Shown: positions 1-7,854 of the stretch, piece after piece
Position numbering within the stretch: the stretch's first letter is position 1
Layout of the letters: each line of letters opens with the position of its first letter
Assembly (NCBI GenBank): GCA_964408785.1
Contig: CAYPAS010000016.1
Location: 1 to 15,187, forward strand
DNA from: UBA12465 sp964408785
GTDB taxonomy: Bacteria; Patescibacteriota; Patescibacteriia; Patescibacteriales; UBA12465
Reading direction: 5' to 3'
DNA length: 15,187 bases
Made by a program: the position numbers and the translations under genes
The notes under the pieces: generated by a model
Told to the model about the DNA's origin: nothing
Seen by the model: only the letters and a program-made list of their open reading frames with translations
Database searches by the model: none

Positions 1-1134
1 TTAAAATATCTTAAGCAAGCGGATCTTATATTATTTGTGGTCGATTCTAAAAACGGCCTGCTTCCCGAAGACAAAGCTATCGCTTCCCTAATCAGAAAAA
101 ATCCTACTAACAGAGAAAAATGCCTTTTAGTCGCCAATAAAGTAGACAATTTCCGACAAGCCGGAGAAACCGCCCAATTCAATCAGCTAGCCCTAGGCGA
201 ACCGCAAATAATTTCCGCGGCTAGCGGCCTTGGTACTGGCGACCTTCTTGACGTCGTAGTCGATCGCTTAAAAAAACTTCCGCTAAATATTTCTGAAAAA
301 AAAGAAATCAGCGAAGAAGAAACTATAAATGTCTGTATAATCGGCAAACCGAATGTCGGCAAATCATCACTACTCAATTCAATTCTCGGTTATGAGCGGG
401 TAATCGTCAGTCCTGTCGCTCACACCACCAGAGAACCACAAGATACGATAATAGATTACGATGGAAAAAAGATTAAGATAATCGACACCGCCGGTATTTC
501 CAAACATGGACAAAAAACGAAAAATGGCTTAGAAAAACCAGGCATACAAAAAACCTTAGCCGTCTTAGGTAAAAGCCAGATTGCGCTTTTAGTATTAGAC
601 ATGAGCGAAAGCTTGACCCATCAAGACGCTAAACTAGTCCAAGAAATATTTGACCGCCAAAAAAGCTTGATTATCATCGCCAATAAATGGGACATCGTCG
701 AAGTTCGTGATACGAAAAAATGGACTCAGGTAATAAACGACAAATTGCCTTTCGCTTCTTGGGCGCCAATTCAGTTCGTCTCGGCCAAATCCGGAGAAAA
801 AGTAAAAAAAATAATGGACTTGATAGTTAAAGTAGCTGAAGACCGCCACTTATCATTAAGCGCTTCCCAGTGTGAAAAATTCATGAAAGCCGTCGTAAAG
901 ATACACAAACCAGCCAAAGGAAAGGGAATAAAAGCGCCGCGCATTTATGAATTCCGCCAAACAAAAGACAATCCGCCATCATTCTTAGTCCGTATTGGAC
1001 AAGATGATGACTTACATTTTTCTTATTTGCGCTTCATGGAAAACCGTCTACGCGAAAGACATAGTTTCCTAGGAACGCCTATCAGGATAAAAATAGAAAA
1101 AAATAAAAAATCACACACCACAACTAGGAAATAA
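1..1134 (+). CDS. der: Ribosome-assembly GTPase Der (EngA), 5' partial
   Basis: Der is a double GTPase that assists 50S ribosomal subunit maturation. The frame is open to the window edge, so the true start and the first P-loop lie upstream. What remains begins in GTPase domain 1 (ADLILFVVDS, then NKVD near nt 139-150). GTPase domain 2 follows, with P-loop GKPNVGKSS (nt 343-369), DTAG (about nt 484-495) and NKWD (about nt 682-693). The C-terminal KH-like domain is recognisable by the conserved ENRLRER and GTPIRIKI stretches. In the switch I region of domain 2 the usual AGTTRD reads AHTTRE, a mild departure. The stop is TAA, followed by one T and then the pth ATG, so the two genes are probably co-transcribed. 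Identification is secure from domain order and motifs; only the N-terminus is missing. Confidence 0.96.
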   Translation, partial: LKYLKQADLILFVVDSKNGLLPEDKAIASLIRKNPTNREKCLLVANKVDNFRQAGETAQFNQLALGEPQIISAASGLGTGDLLDVVVDRLKKLPLNISEKKEISEEETINVCIIGKPNVGKSSLLNSILGYERVIVSPVAHTTREPQDTIIDYDGKKIKIIDTAGISKHGQKTKNGLEKPGIQKTLAVLGKSQIALLVLDMSESLTHQDAKLVQEIFDRQKSLIIIANKWDIVEVRDTKKWTQVINDKLPFASWAPIQFVSAKSGEKVKKIMDLIVKVAEDRHLSLSASQCEKFMKAVVKIHKPAKGKGIKAPRIYEFRQTKDNPPSFLVRIGQDDDLHFSYLRFMENRLRERHSFLGTPIRIKIEKNKKSHTTTRK

Positions 1135-1135
1135 T

Positions 1136-1684
1136 ATGAAATTCATCATCGGCTTAGGAAATCCTGGCGAACAATACAGCAAGACAAGACACAATGTCGG
1201 CTGGTTAGCCTTGGACTATCTTCTTGGACCGGTAAAATGGCAAGAAAACAAAAAGTTTGCCGCCTTAGTACATGAAGATCCTATTTTTACCTACGTCAAA
1301 CCGCTAACTTTCATGAACGCTTCTGGAGAATCAGCTAGAAAAATCCTTGATTTTTATGGCTTTCTCCCCAAAAAACTTGGTCTTTTTGGAAAAAAAGATC
1401 TTGATTTGCGCGAAAATCTTATCGTTATCCAAGATGATTTAGATATTGAATTCGGTAAATTCAAAATAGCAGAAGACTCTAGCAGTGCCGGCCATCGCGG
1501 CATCCAATCGATAATCGACCAATTAAAAACCAAGCGATTTACTCGGATAAGATTCGGTATAAAAAATTCTTATTTAAAAAATCCAATACCCTCTGACAAA
1601 TTTGTCCTGCAGAATTTTATGCCAGACGAACTTAATGCCATGCCCAAAATTTTTGATCAAATAAAAGAAGTCTTAAAGAAATAA
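1136..1684 (+). CDS. pth: Peptidyl-tRNA hydrolase
   Basis: Pth cleaves peptidyl-tRNAs that drop off ribosomes, recycling tRNA in the cytosol. The 182-residue product opens with IIGLGNPG and RHNVGW, giving the family's Asn (N9) and catalytic His (H19). KPLTFMN (residues 55-61) and QDDLD (99-103, with D100 at the position of E. coli D93) follow. About 15 extra residues (roughly 76-92) precede the QDDLD strand. The family's GGHNG loop reads AGHRG (118-122), so the usual Asn that contacts substrate (N114 in E. coli) is Arg121. The start is fixed by the conserved N-terminus and by AGGA at 1126-1129, six bases upstream and the clearest SD in this window. The gene lies one base after the der stop and is closed by a terminator. 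Confidence 0.95.
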   Translation: MKFIIGLGNPGEQYSKTRHNVGWLALDYLLGPVKWQENKKFAALVHEDPIFTYVKPLTFMNASGESARKILDFYGFLPKKLGLFGKKDLDLRENLIVIQDDLDIEFGKFKIAEDSSSAGHRGIQSIIDQLKTKRFTRIRFGIKNSYLKNPIPSDKFVLQNFMPDELNAMPKIFDQIKEVLKK

Positions 1685-1688
1685 CCCT

Positions 1689-1719
1689 AACCCCCGCCGC
1701 AAGCGGGGGTTTATTTTTT
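1689..1719 (+). terminator. Rho-independent terminator after pth, abutting dprA
   Basis: A 9-bp GC-rich stem (1689-1697 with 1703-1711, core CCCCCGC/GCGGGGG) encloses a 5-base loop and is followed by ATTTTTT. The T-run ends one base before the dprA ATG at 1720, so the hairpin also lies within the dprA translation-initiation region. Confidence 0.9.
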
Positions 1720-2877
1720 ATGTATATAGAATATAGCCCCGAAGAAGCCTGTCTCGCCTTAGCTTATTTTCCCATGATCGGACCACGAACTTTTTCCAAA
1801 ATAACTGATAGCTGGCCGATAGAAAAAATATTTTCCCATCCTCGAAAAACTTTTTCCTTATTAAAAGGTCGAGAAAAGTTAATTGACAATTTTATTGCTT
1901 GGCAAAAAGATTTTTCGTTAGAAAAAACAAAAAGAGATTTAAGGTCGCAGGGAATAAACTGGTCTACGCGCCTAAGCAATGATTACCCAGAAAATTTAAA
2001 AAATATTATTGATCCGCCTATCTGTCTTTTTTATCAAGGATCAATAAGCGCCACTAAAAACAAGAAATCCTTGGCGATAATCGGTTCGCGACAACCAAGT
2101 TTTTATGGATTAAAAGCTGTTTCCTATCTAATTAACGAATTAGAAAACGAAAACCTTGTTATTGTTAGCGGTCTAGCCCGCGGTATCGATGCCAGTGCTC
2201 ACACAAAAGCTGTTGATAACGGCTTAACAACCGCCGCCGTTATCGGCTCCGGGCTTGATCAAAAAAATTTTTATCCGCAAGAAAATCAAAGTCTCAAAAA
2301 AAAGATAATCGATTCTGGTGGAATAGTATTTTCCGAATATCCGCCAGGCACGCCAGCCTTACCGCAAAATTTTCCCAGGCGCAACCGTTTGATAAGCGGC
2401 TTATCGCAAATAGTCTTAATAATAGAAGCCAAACATCGTTCCGGATCGCTATCAACCGCTAACAGTGCGCTAGAACAAGGCCGGACAGTCGCTTGCTTGC
2501 CGGGAAGTATTTTTTCACCGCTTTCCGAAGGAACAAATCGACTTTTAAAAAGCGGCGCGGAAGTCATAAGCAATACAGATGATTTAAAAGAGCTTCTCGA
2601 TTTAGAAATCCCCACTAACAAAGAAACTTTAAAACAAAAAAATAATTTAATTCCTTTTAACAATGCTGAAGAAAAATCTATTTTTCACTTAATAGAAGCG
2701 GCAGAAAAAATTCAGGAAGCGGCTGACTTCGATTATCTGTCAAGAAACAGCAAACTTGACACCGCAAAGATAAATAGTACACTAAGTATATTGGAAATAA
2801 AAAGTATCATCTCCAGCGACGGCCGCCGATACTTCACAAACAACTATGAATCTAATAATCGTCGAATCTCCAACTAA
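1720..2877 (+). CDS. dprA: DNA-processing protein DprA (Smf)
   Basis: DprA binds incoming single-stranded DNA during natural transformation and loads RecA on it in the cytosol. The 385-residue protein has an N-terminal helical domain (about 1-100). A Rossmann-like DprA core follows, with IGSRQPSFYG (121-130), SGLARGIDASAH (150-161), FPRRNRLISGLS (218-229), EAKHRSGSLSTA (236-247) and LPG (260-262). A C-terminal winged-helix-like region occupies about 315-372. These are all the hallmark motifs of the family. The ATG at 1720 keeps the conserved first helix, and no in-frame alternative start exists just upstream. There is no ordinary SD: the only G-rich stretch is GGGGG at 1705-1709, part of the preceding terminator stem. 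The last 10 codons overlap the start of topA in another frame. Its presence implies, but does not prove, competence for DNA uptake. Confidence 0.95.
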   Translation: MYIEYSPEEACLALAYFPMIGPRTFSKITDSWPIEKIFSHPRKTFSLLKGREKLIDNFIAWQKDFSLEKTKRDLRSQGINWSTRLSNDYPENLKNIIDPPICLFYQGSISATKNKKSLAIIGSRQPSFYGLKAVSYLINELENENLVIVSGLARGIDASAHTKAVDNGLTTAAVIGSGLDQKNFYPQENQSLKKKIIDSGGIVFSEYPPGTPALPQNFPRRNRLISGLSQIVLIIEAKHRSGSLSTANSALEQGRTVACLPGSIFSPLSEGTNRLLKSGAEVISNTDDLKELLDLEIPTNKETLKQKNNLIPFNNAEEKSIFHLIEAAEKIQEAADFDYLSRNSKLDTAKINSTLSILEIKSIISSDGRRYFTNNYESNNRRISN

Positions 2878-5068
2878 AGCCAAAACTATCAGCAAATTCC
2901 TCAACCGCGACTATTCAGTGGAGTCGTCTTTCGGACATATCCGCGACCTGCCGAAAAGCGATATGGGAATTGATATTGCTAATAATTTTCAGCCACATTA
3001 TATTATACCAACCAAGGCTAAAAAAGTAGTGGCTAATTTAAAGGCGCTAGCAAAAAAAGCTGACAAAGTAATACTCGCGTCCGATGAAGACCGCGAAGGA
3101 GAGGCTATCGCTTGGCATTTAGCAGAAGCTCTTAAATTATCGGAAGACAAGTCCGAAAGAATCGCTTTTCACGAAATAACCAAAGAAGCCATCCTTGAAG
3201 CTTTAAAAAATCCCAGAGACTTAGACATCAATCTAGTTAACGCCCAGCAAGCCAGGAGAATGCTCGACCGTCTTGTCGGTTACGAACTTTCTCCCTTCCT
3301 TTGGAAAAAAGTAGCTAAAGGCTTATCCGCCGGCCGCGTCCAAAGCGTTGCTATCCGTTTAATAGTTGAAAGAGAAAAGGAAATAAAAGCTTTTTTACCA
3401 GAAGAATATTGGACCATCGGCGCTTCTTTCAGCGACCTAGCTGGTGAAAAAACTTTTGAAGCTGAACTTAATAAAATAAGAGGTAAATCCTTTGACAAAT
3501 TATCGCTAAAAAAAGAAGAGGCGGCCTCGCTTAAAAAAATCCTGAACAAGAGCGAATACCACATAGAGAAAATAGAAAAAAAGGAGATACAAAAAAATCC
3601 TAGCGCTCCGTTCACCACCTCCACTTTACAACAATCAGCCAATCGCCACTTAGGTTTCAGCGCTAAACAGACGATGGCCGTCGCGCAAAAGCTTTATGAA
3701 CAAGGTTTCATAACCTACATGCGTACAGACTCTCTGAATCTTTCAAAAAAATTTTTAGAAGATTGCCGTGAGTGGCTGCAAAAAGAATTAGGAGAAAAAT
3801 TTATCAGCCCGAAAGCGAACATCTATAAAAATAAAAGTAAGAATGCCCAAGAAGCTCATGAAGCCATTAGGCCGACCGAAGCTTCCAGGACCCCGGAAAA
3901 CCTGGAAGGGAAGCTAGATAAAAACCAAGAAAAACTTTATCGCTTAATCTGGCAGAGAGCTATCGCCAGCCAAATGGCTCCGGCTAAATTAGCGGCCACG
4001 ACTATCGATGTCTTGGCGGTTGACGGACGCGATTCTTATTCTTTTAGAAGCAACGGACAAATCCTTAACTTCCCGGGCTATCTGCAAATCTGGCCGGAAA
4101 AAACCAAAGAACAGGAACTACCGGATTTAAAAGAAGAAGAAAAATTAAAACTAACGGCCTTAAGAAGCGACCAGCATTCAACCAATCCGCCATCACGTTA
4201 TTCTGACGCCAGTTTGGTAAAAGACATGGAAAAATACGGCATTGGCCGCCCATCGACCTACGCCCCGACTATCAGCACTATTATCGCCAGGAATTATATT
4301 GAACGCGATGAAAATAAAAAACTGAAGCCGAATGAAATGGCTTTCATCGTCAACGATCTTTTAACCCAGCATTTTCCTAAAATAGTTAATTATGAATTTA
4401 CCGCCAATATGGAAAACGAATTAGACTCTATCGCCGAAGGTAAATCTTCCTGGGAACCGGTAATTTCCGATTTCTATCAAGATTTCCACGACAACCTAGA
4501 AAAAAAATACGAGGAAATAAAAAAGAGCGACATAATACCAGAAACGACTAGCGATGAAGTCTGTGATAAATGCGGCGCACCGATGCTTATTAAAACCGGA
4601 CGCTACGGAAAATTCCTTGCCTGCTCGGCTTTCCCTGATTGTCGTAATATCAAAAAATTAGACCAGGCGAAAAAAACGCTGGACCCAGAAAAAGAAAAAC
4701 AACTGCAAGCTTTACAAGAAAAGCATGCCGGAAAAGTCTGTGATAAATGCGGTTCGCCGATGCTGGTAAAAACAGGGAAATACGGACCATTCTTAGCTTG
4801 TTCGGCTTATCCAAACTGTAAGAATATCAAAAACATCGATGACGGCCAGCAAGAAGAAATTATCTGTCCCGCCTGCAAAGAAGGACACATAGTTAAAAAG
4901 TTCAGCCGCCGCGGCGCGTTTTACGCTTGCAGTAATTATCCTAAATGCAAAAATGCTTACTGGGGTAAACCGAACGGCGAAAAATGCCCCGAATGCGGTT
5001 CGCTTATGCTTGAAAATAAAGACGGCGGCAGTAAATGTAGCGATAAAGATTGTGGCTATTCAAAATAA
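2846..5068 (+). CDS. topA: DNA topoisomerase I (type IA)
   Basis: TopA relaxes negative supercoils by cutting one strand through a 5'-phosphotyrosine link. The 740-residue protein begins with a Toprim domain: VESPTKAK (catalytic Glu7) and ASDEDREGE, with the acidic D80, D82 and E84. The active-site segment ITYMRTDS carries Tyr291, and the core ends near residue 560. The C-terminal tail carries four Cys4 zinc-ribbon modules: C573/576/593/599, C632/635/652/658, C674/677/695/701 and C714/717/731/736. The first two are near copies of each other. The start is certain because the conserved motif lies at residues 6-13. It overlaps the end of dprA by 32 bases in a different frame with no visible SD, suggesting translational coupling. 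A terminator follows immediately. Confidence 0.98.
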   Translation: MNLIIVESPTKAKTISKFLNRDYSVESSFGHIRDLPKSDMGIDIANNFQPHYIIPTKAKKVVANLKALAKKADKVILASDEDREGEAIAWHLAEALKLSEDKSERIAFHEITKEAILEALKNPRDLDINLVNAQQARRMLDRLVGYELSPFLWKKVAKGLSAGRVQSVAIRLIVEREKEIKAFLPEEYWTIGASFSDLAGEKTFEAELNKIRGKSFDKLSLKKEEAASLKKILNKSEYHIEKIEKKEIQKNPSAPFTTSTLQQSANRHLGFSAKQTMAVAQKLYEQGFITYMRTDSLNLSKKFLEDCREWLQKELGEKFISPKANIYKNKSKNAQEAHEAIRPTEASRTPENLEGKLDKNQEKLYRLIWQRAIASQMAPAKLAATTIDVLAVDGRDSYSFRSNGQILNFPGYLQIWPEKTKEQELPDLKEEEKLKLTALRSDQHSTNPPSRYSDASLVKDMEKYGIGRPSTYAPTISTIIARNYIERDENKKLKPNEMAFIVNDLLTQHFPKIVNYEFTANMENELDSIAEGKSSWEPVISDFYQDFHDNLEKKYEEIKKSDIIPETTSDEVCDKCGAPMLIKTGRYGKFLACSAFPDCRNIKKLDQAKKTLDPEKEKQLQALQEKHAGKVCDKCGSPMLVKTGKYGPFLACSAYPNCKNIKNIDDGQQEEIICPACKEGHIVKKFSRRGAFYACSNYPKCKNAYWGKPNGEKCPECGSLMLENKDGGSKCSDKDCGYSK
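4559..4752 (+). repeat. Duplicated zinc-ribbon coding segments in topA
   Basis: The same 17 bases, GTCTGTGATAAATGCGG, occur at 4559-4575 and 4736-4752. Each begins a Cys4 module (CDKCG, then KTG.YG.FLACSA..P.C). The two modules are more alike than either is to the third and fourth, which points to internal duplication. Confidence 0.75.
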
Positions 5069-5095
5069 AAAAACGGGCTTCGGCCCGCTTTTTTT
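5066..5095. terminator. Bidirectional terminator between topA and the convergent operon
   Basis: A CGGGC/GCCCG stem (5074-5078 with 5083-5087) carries a TTCG tetraloop. It has seven T on the right (5089-5095) for the + strand and seven A on the left (5067-5073), which become T on the - strand. It sits between the convergent ends of topA (5068) and the gene ending at 5109 and can serve both. Confidence 0.88.
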
Positions 5096-5108
5096 ATCTG
5101 ACGATAAT

Positions 5109-5408
5109 TTATTTTTTCCGCTTAAGAGAATTTTTTCTAGCCGCTGCTTTTTCTTTAACGATTTCTATGCCTTTTTTGAAAAGCTCTCCAAAGATTGTTA
5201 AGTATGCCGCGCTATTCTTTAATTTTTCTCCAGCCAAATCAAGTAAATTTTCCGCCTTTTCAACGCCGACTTCTACTTTTTTAATAAGAGAATAAACTCC
5301 TTTCAAGCTAGCGATGAAATAGTACATCGAAAAGCAGAGAAAAACGGTTAAGGCGGCAACGCAAACTGACAAAGTAAAATTTAAGATATCGGCTGATTGA
5401 TAAGCCAT
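5109..5408 (-). CDS. Small single-pass membrane protein of unknown function
   Basis: I do not recognise a named family. The 99-residue product has one hydrophobic segment at about residues 10-34 (rich in L, V, F, C). An amphipathic, probably helical stretch follows (about 38-90), ending in the very basic tail RKNSLKRKK. The pattern resembles small DUF948- or YtxH-like envelope proteins, but that is only a likeness in shape. It begins 15 bases after the pheT stop on the same strand, so it is probably the last gene of the pheST operon. No SD is present and the start context is AATATG. It is likely real: it fills the space up to a shared terminator and no other gene competes for it. Confidence 0.72.
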   Translation of the reverse strand: MAYQSADILNFTLSVCVAALTVFLCFSMYYFIASLKGVYSLIKKVEVGVEKAENLLDLAGEKLKNSAAYLTIFGELFKKGIEIVKEKAAARKNSLKRKK

Positions 5409-5423
5409 ATTTTTAAAATATTA

Positions 5424-7850
5424 TTAATCACGCAAAGAAGCAGAAAATTTTTCCTCTAAGTGCTTGATAAGCTTTGCTTGGACCTCGTCGGTTTCTCCAG
5501 CTGACAAAGTCCGTTCATCTGATTGATAGCTTATCCGGAAGGCTAAGCTTTTTTTATCGCTAGGCAAATGATCGCCGGCATAAACATCAAAAAGTTCAAC
5601 ATCTCTTATCAAAGGATTGAAATTAGAAATCTCTTCCTTGAAATCATTATATAATATTTTATTATCTATTACAAAAGATAAATCACGGATGACTGCCGGG
5701 TAGCGACCGATTTCTTGATATTGATTATCAGAGCGGCTGGCAATCATTAAAATTTTAGACAAACTTAATTCAGCAAAAGCCGCTTCTTTCTTTAAACCGT
5801 TTTGTTTCTTAGCTTCATCAGAAATAACAGCCAACGATCCCAAATATTCACCGCCAATCTTAATGCCGGCCGATAATTGGCGATCCGCCCAAGGGTTGGT
5901 ATTTTCCATCTTTAAAAATTCCACCTCTTCTTTTAATCCGCCCAGTGATTGCAGAAGAAAAGAAACCGCTCCTTTTAACTGGCGGAAAACATCATCATCA
6001 CCAGCTAAAGCTAAGGACAAGCGTTTTTCTTGATGCGGCAAAAATTCATCGCTAAGCGCGTCTTTTTTTAGCGCTCCTGGCGTCTTAAAGAAAACACTAC
6101 CGATTTCAAAGAAGGCTAAGCGCTCGCTTTTAGCTTGATTGTTCTTAACATTAGAAACCAAGCCCGGAACTAATGACTGCCTTAAAAGAGTATGAACATC
6201 AGACAAAGGATTGGCTAAGCGCAAGTGATTACTAGAATCGATATTAAGTTTGTGCAACTGGTCTTCGTTAACAAAAGAATAGTTATAGGCTTCATTGTAA
6301 GCTAAAGCCAAAGACAGGATATCTTTTATTTTCCATTCTAAAGATCTTTCTTCATTCTTTAGTGGTAATTGCAAGGGAAGGACTGGTAATTTTGCTGGTA
6401 CGTTATCATAACCATAAAGGCGCAGAATCTCTTCCGCCAAATCTTCACGGCAACTTACATCCTTTGATGCCCGCCAAGAAGGCACGGAAACTAAACAGGA
6501 AGCACCGTCTTCGTTTTCTTTAGTCTTAAAACCAAGCTTATTAAGATTCTTTATCACCATATCCTTAGACACGGCGATACCGATCTTGCGATCAAGCCAG
6601 GAAAAATCTAGATTTATCGATAACTCTTCCTTCTTTTTAGGATAATAATCGAAAATCTGGCTTTCAATCTTCAAAGCTGGCTGTATTTCTAAAAGTAAAT
6701 TCAAAAAACGATAAATAGCCGTGGCGGGAAGTTCGGGATCAAGCGATTTTTCAAAACGCAAAGAAGCTTCTGTCCTTAATCCCAGTCTTTGCGAAGTTTT
6801 ACGAATAGCCACCGAAGAAAAGCAAGCTGATTCTAAAATAATAGCTTTAGTTTCTTGATCGATAGCGCTGTTTTTTCCTCCCATAACACCAGCAATCGCT
6901 AACGGAGCGTTTTTATCAGCGATTAAAATATCGCCAAGCGCTAAACGGCGTTCTTTTTCATCGATAGTCTCTATTAATTCCTCAGATTTAACTTCTCTGA
7001 CTTGCAGCGATTCTACCTTATCGGCATCAAAGGCGTGGAGCGGCTGACCGCAGTCGAACATAACATAATTACTAAGATCGACAATATTATTTATTGGTTT
7101 TTCACCAATAGCCACCAATCTTTCTTTCAGCCAGGCGGGAGATTCGGCTACTTTCAAACCGCTTATCTTCAGGGCCATATAACGCTGGCAAAGGCCGTTC
7201 TTATCATTTATCTTGATATCTAAAGGAGGTGCTTCGGGAGTAATAATCGCCTTCTTAGGCAAATTCTTTTCGTAATCCTTAAATGGCAAATCAAAAATAG
7301 CCGCTATTTCTCTAGCAATACCATAGTGATTAAGTAAATCAGGGCGATTAGATAAAGACTTATTATCTATTTCTAAGACAACATCATCAGCTTTAATATA
7401 TTTAGAAAAATCCTCACCGATCTTAGCGCTTTCTTTTAAAACCATGATGCCTTCATGATTCTGTCCCAAACCGAGTTCGTCTTCGGCACAGACCATGCCG
7501 CAAGATTTTTCACCGCGGATTTCCGATTCTTTTATTTCTAGACCATTGGGCAATTTAGCACCAATCATCGCCACCGGAACTAATTGTCCTTCAGCAATAT
7601 TGGGCGCACCGCAGACTATATCTAATTTTTCTTTTTTTACATCTATTTTTGTAAGGCGCAAACGATCAGCATTCGGATGTTTCCTAACCTCCAAGACTTT
7701 GCCGATAACGACCTTATCAAATTTATCAGCCTGGCTTATATAACCCTCAACTTCTACCGTATGGGCCGTCAATTCATTGGCGATGCTCGCCGCGCTTATC
7801 TTGGCCGGTATCTTGACGAAGTCTTTCAGCCAATTCAATGAGATATACAT
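5424..7850 (-). CDS. pheT: Phenylalanine-tRNA ligase, beta subunit
   Basis: PheT is the large subunit of the cytosolic alpha2-beta2 enzyme that charges tRNA-Phe; it binds tRNA and edits Tyr-tRNA. Counting from the chosen ATG, the protein has 808 residues. A tRNA-binding OB-fold (about 42-150) includes KHPNADRLR and CGAPNI. The B3/B4 editing region (about 210-375) has NNIVDLSNY and QPLHAFDADK. B5 and the catalytic-like core follow, then a C-terminal FDX-ACB domain (about 715-808) with RYPAVIRDLSF. An upstream in-frame TTG at 7868 would add six residues (MNNSNN) and overlap pheS. I prefer the ATG at 7850 because MYISLNWLKDFV matches the usual family N-terminus and lies four bases after the pheS stop. 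There is no SD, so coupling to pheS is likely. Confidence 0.96.
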   Translation of the reverse strand: MYISLNWLKDFVKIPAKISAASIANELTAHTVEVEGYISQADKFDKVVIGKVLEVRKHPNADRLRLTKIDVKKEKLDIVCGAPNIAEGQLVPVAMIGAKLPNGLEIKESEIRGEKSCGMVCAEDELGLGQNHEGIMVLKESAKIGEDFSKYIKADDVVLEIDNKSLSNRPDLLNHYGIAREIAAIFDLPFKDYEKNLPKKAIITPEAPPLDIKINDKNGLCQRYMALKISGLKVAESPAWLKERLVAIGEKPINNIVDLSNYVMFDCGQPLHAFDADKVESLQVREVKSEELIETIDEKERRLALGDILIADKNAPLAIAGVMGGKNSAIDQETKAIILESACFSSVAIRKTSQRLGLRTEASLRFEKSLDPELPATAIYRFLNLLLEIQPALKIESQIFDYYPKKKEELSINLDFSWLDRKIGIAVSKDMVIKNLNKLGFKTKENEDGASCLVSVPSWRASKDVSCREDLAEEILRLYGYDNVPAKLPVLPLQLPLKNEERSLEWKIKDILSLALAYNEAYNYSFVNEDQLHKLNIDSSNHLRLANPLSDVHTLLRQSLVPGLVSNVKNNQAKSERLAFFEIGSVFFKTPGALKKDALSDEFLPHQEKRLSLALAGDDDVFRQLKGAVSFLLQSLGGLKEEVEFLKMENTNPWADRQLSAGIKIGGEYLGSLAVISDEAKKQNGLKKEAAFAELSLSKILMIASRSDNQYQEIGRYPAVIRDLSFVIDNKILYNDFKEEISNFNPLIRDVELFDVYAGDHLPSDKKSLAFRISYQSDERTLSAGETDEVQAKLIKHLEEKFSASLRD

Positions 7851-7854
7851 ATTA

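Noticed and set aside
2286..2663. 125-codon open frame opposite dprA
   Set aside because: It is antisense to the most conserved part of DprA, including the FPRRNR motif; a shadow.
4953..5295. Two overlapping + strand open frames across the end of topA and into the 99-residue gene
   Set aside because: They cross a strong terminator, are out of frame with topA and are antisense to the membrane gene; composition looks like a shadow.
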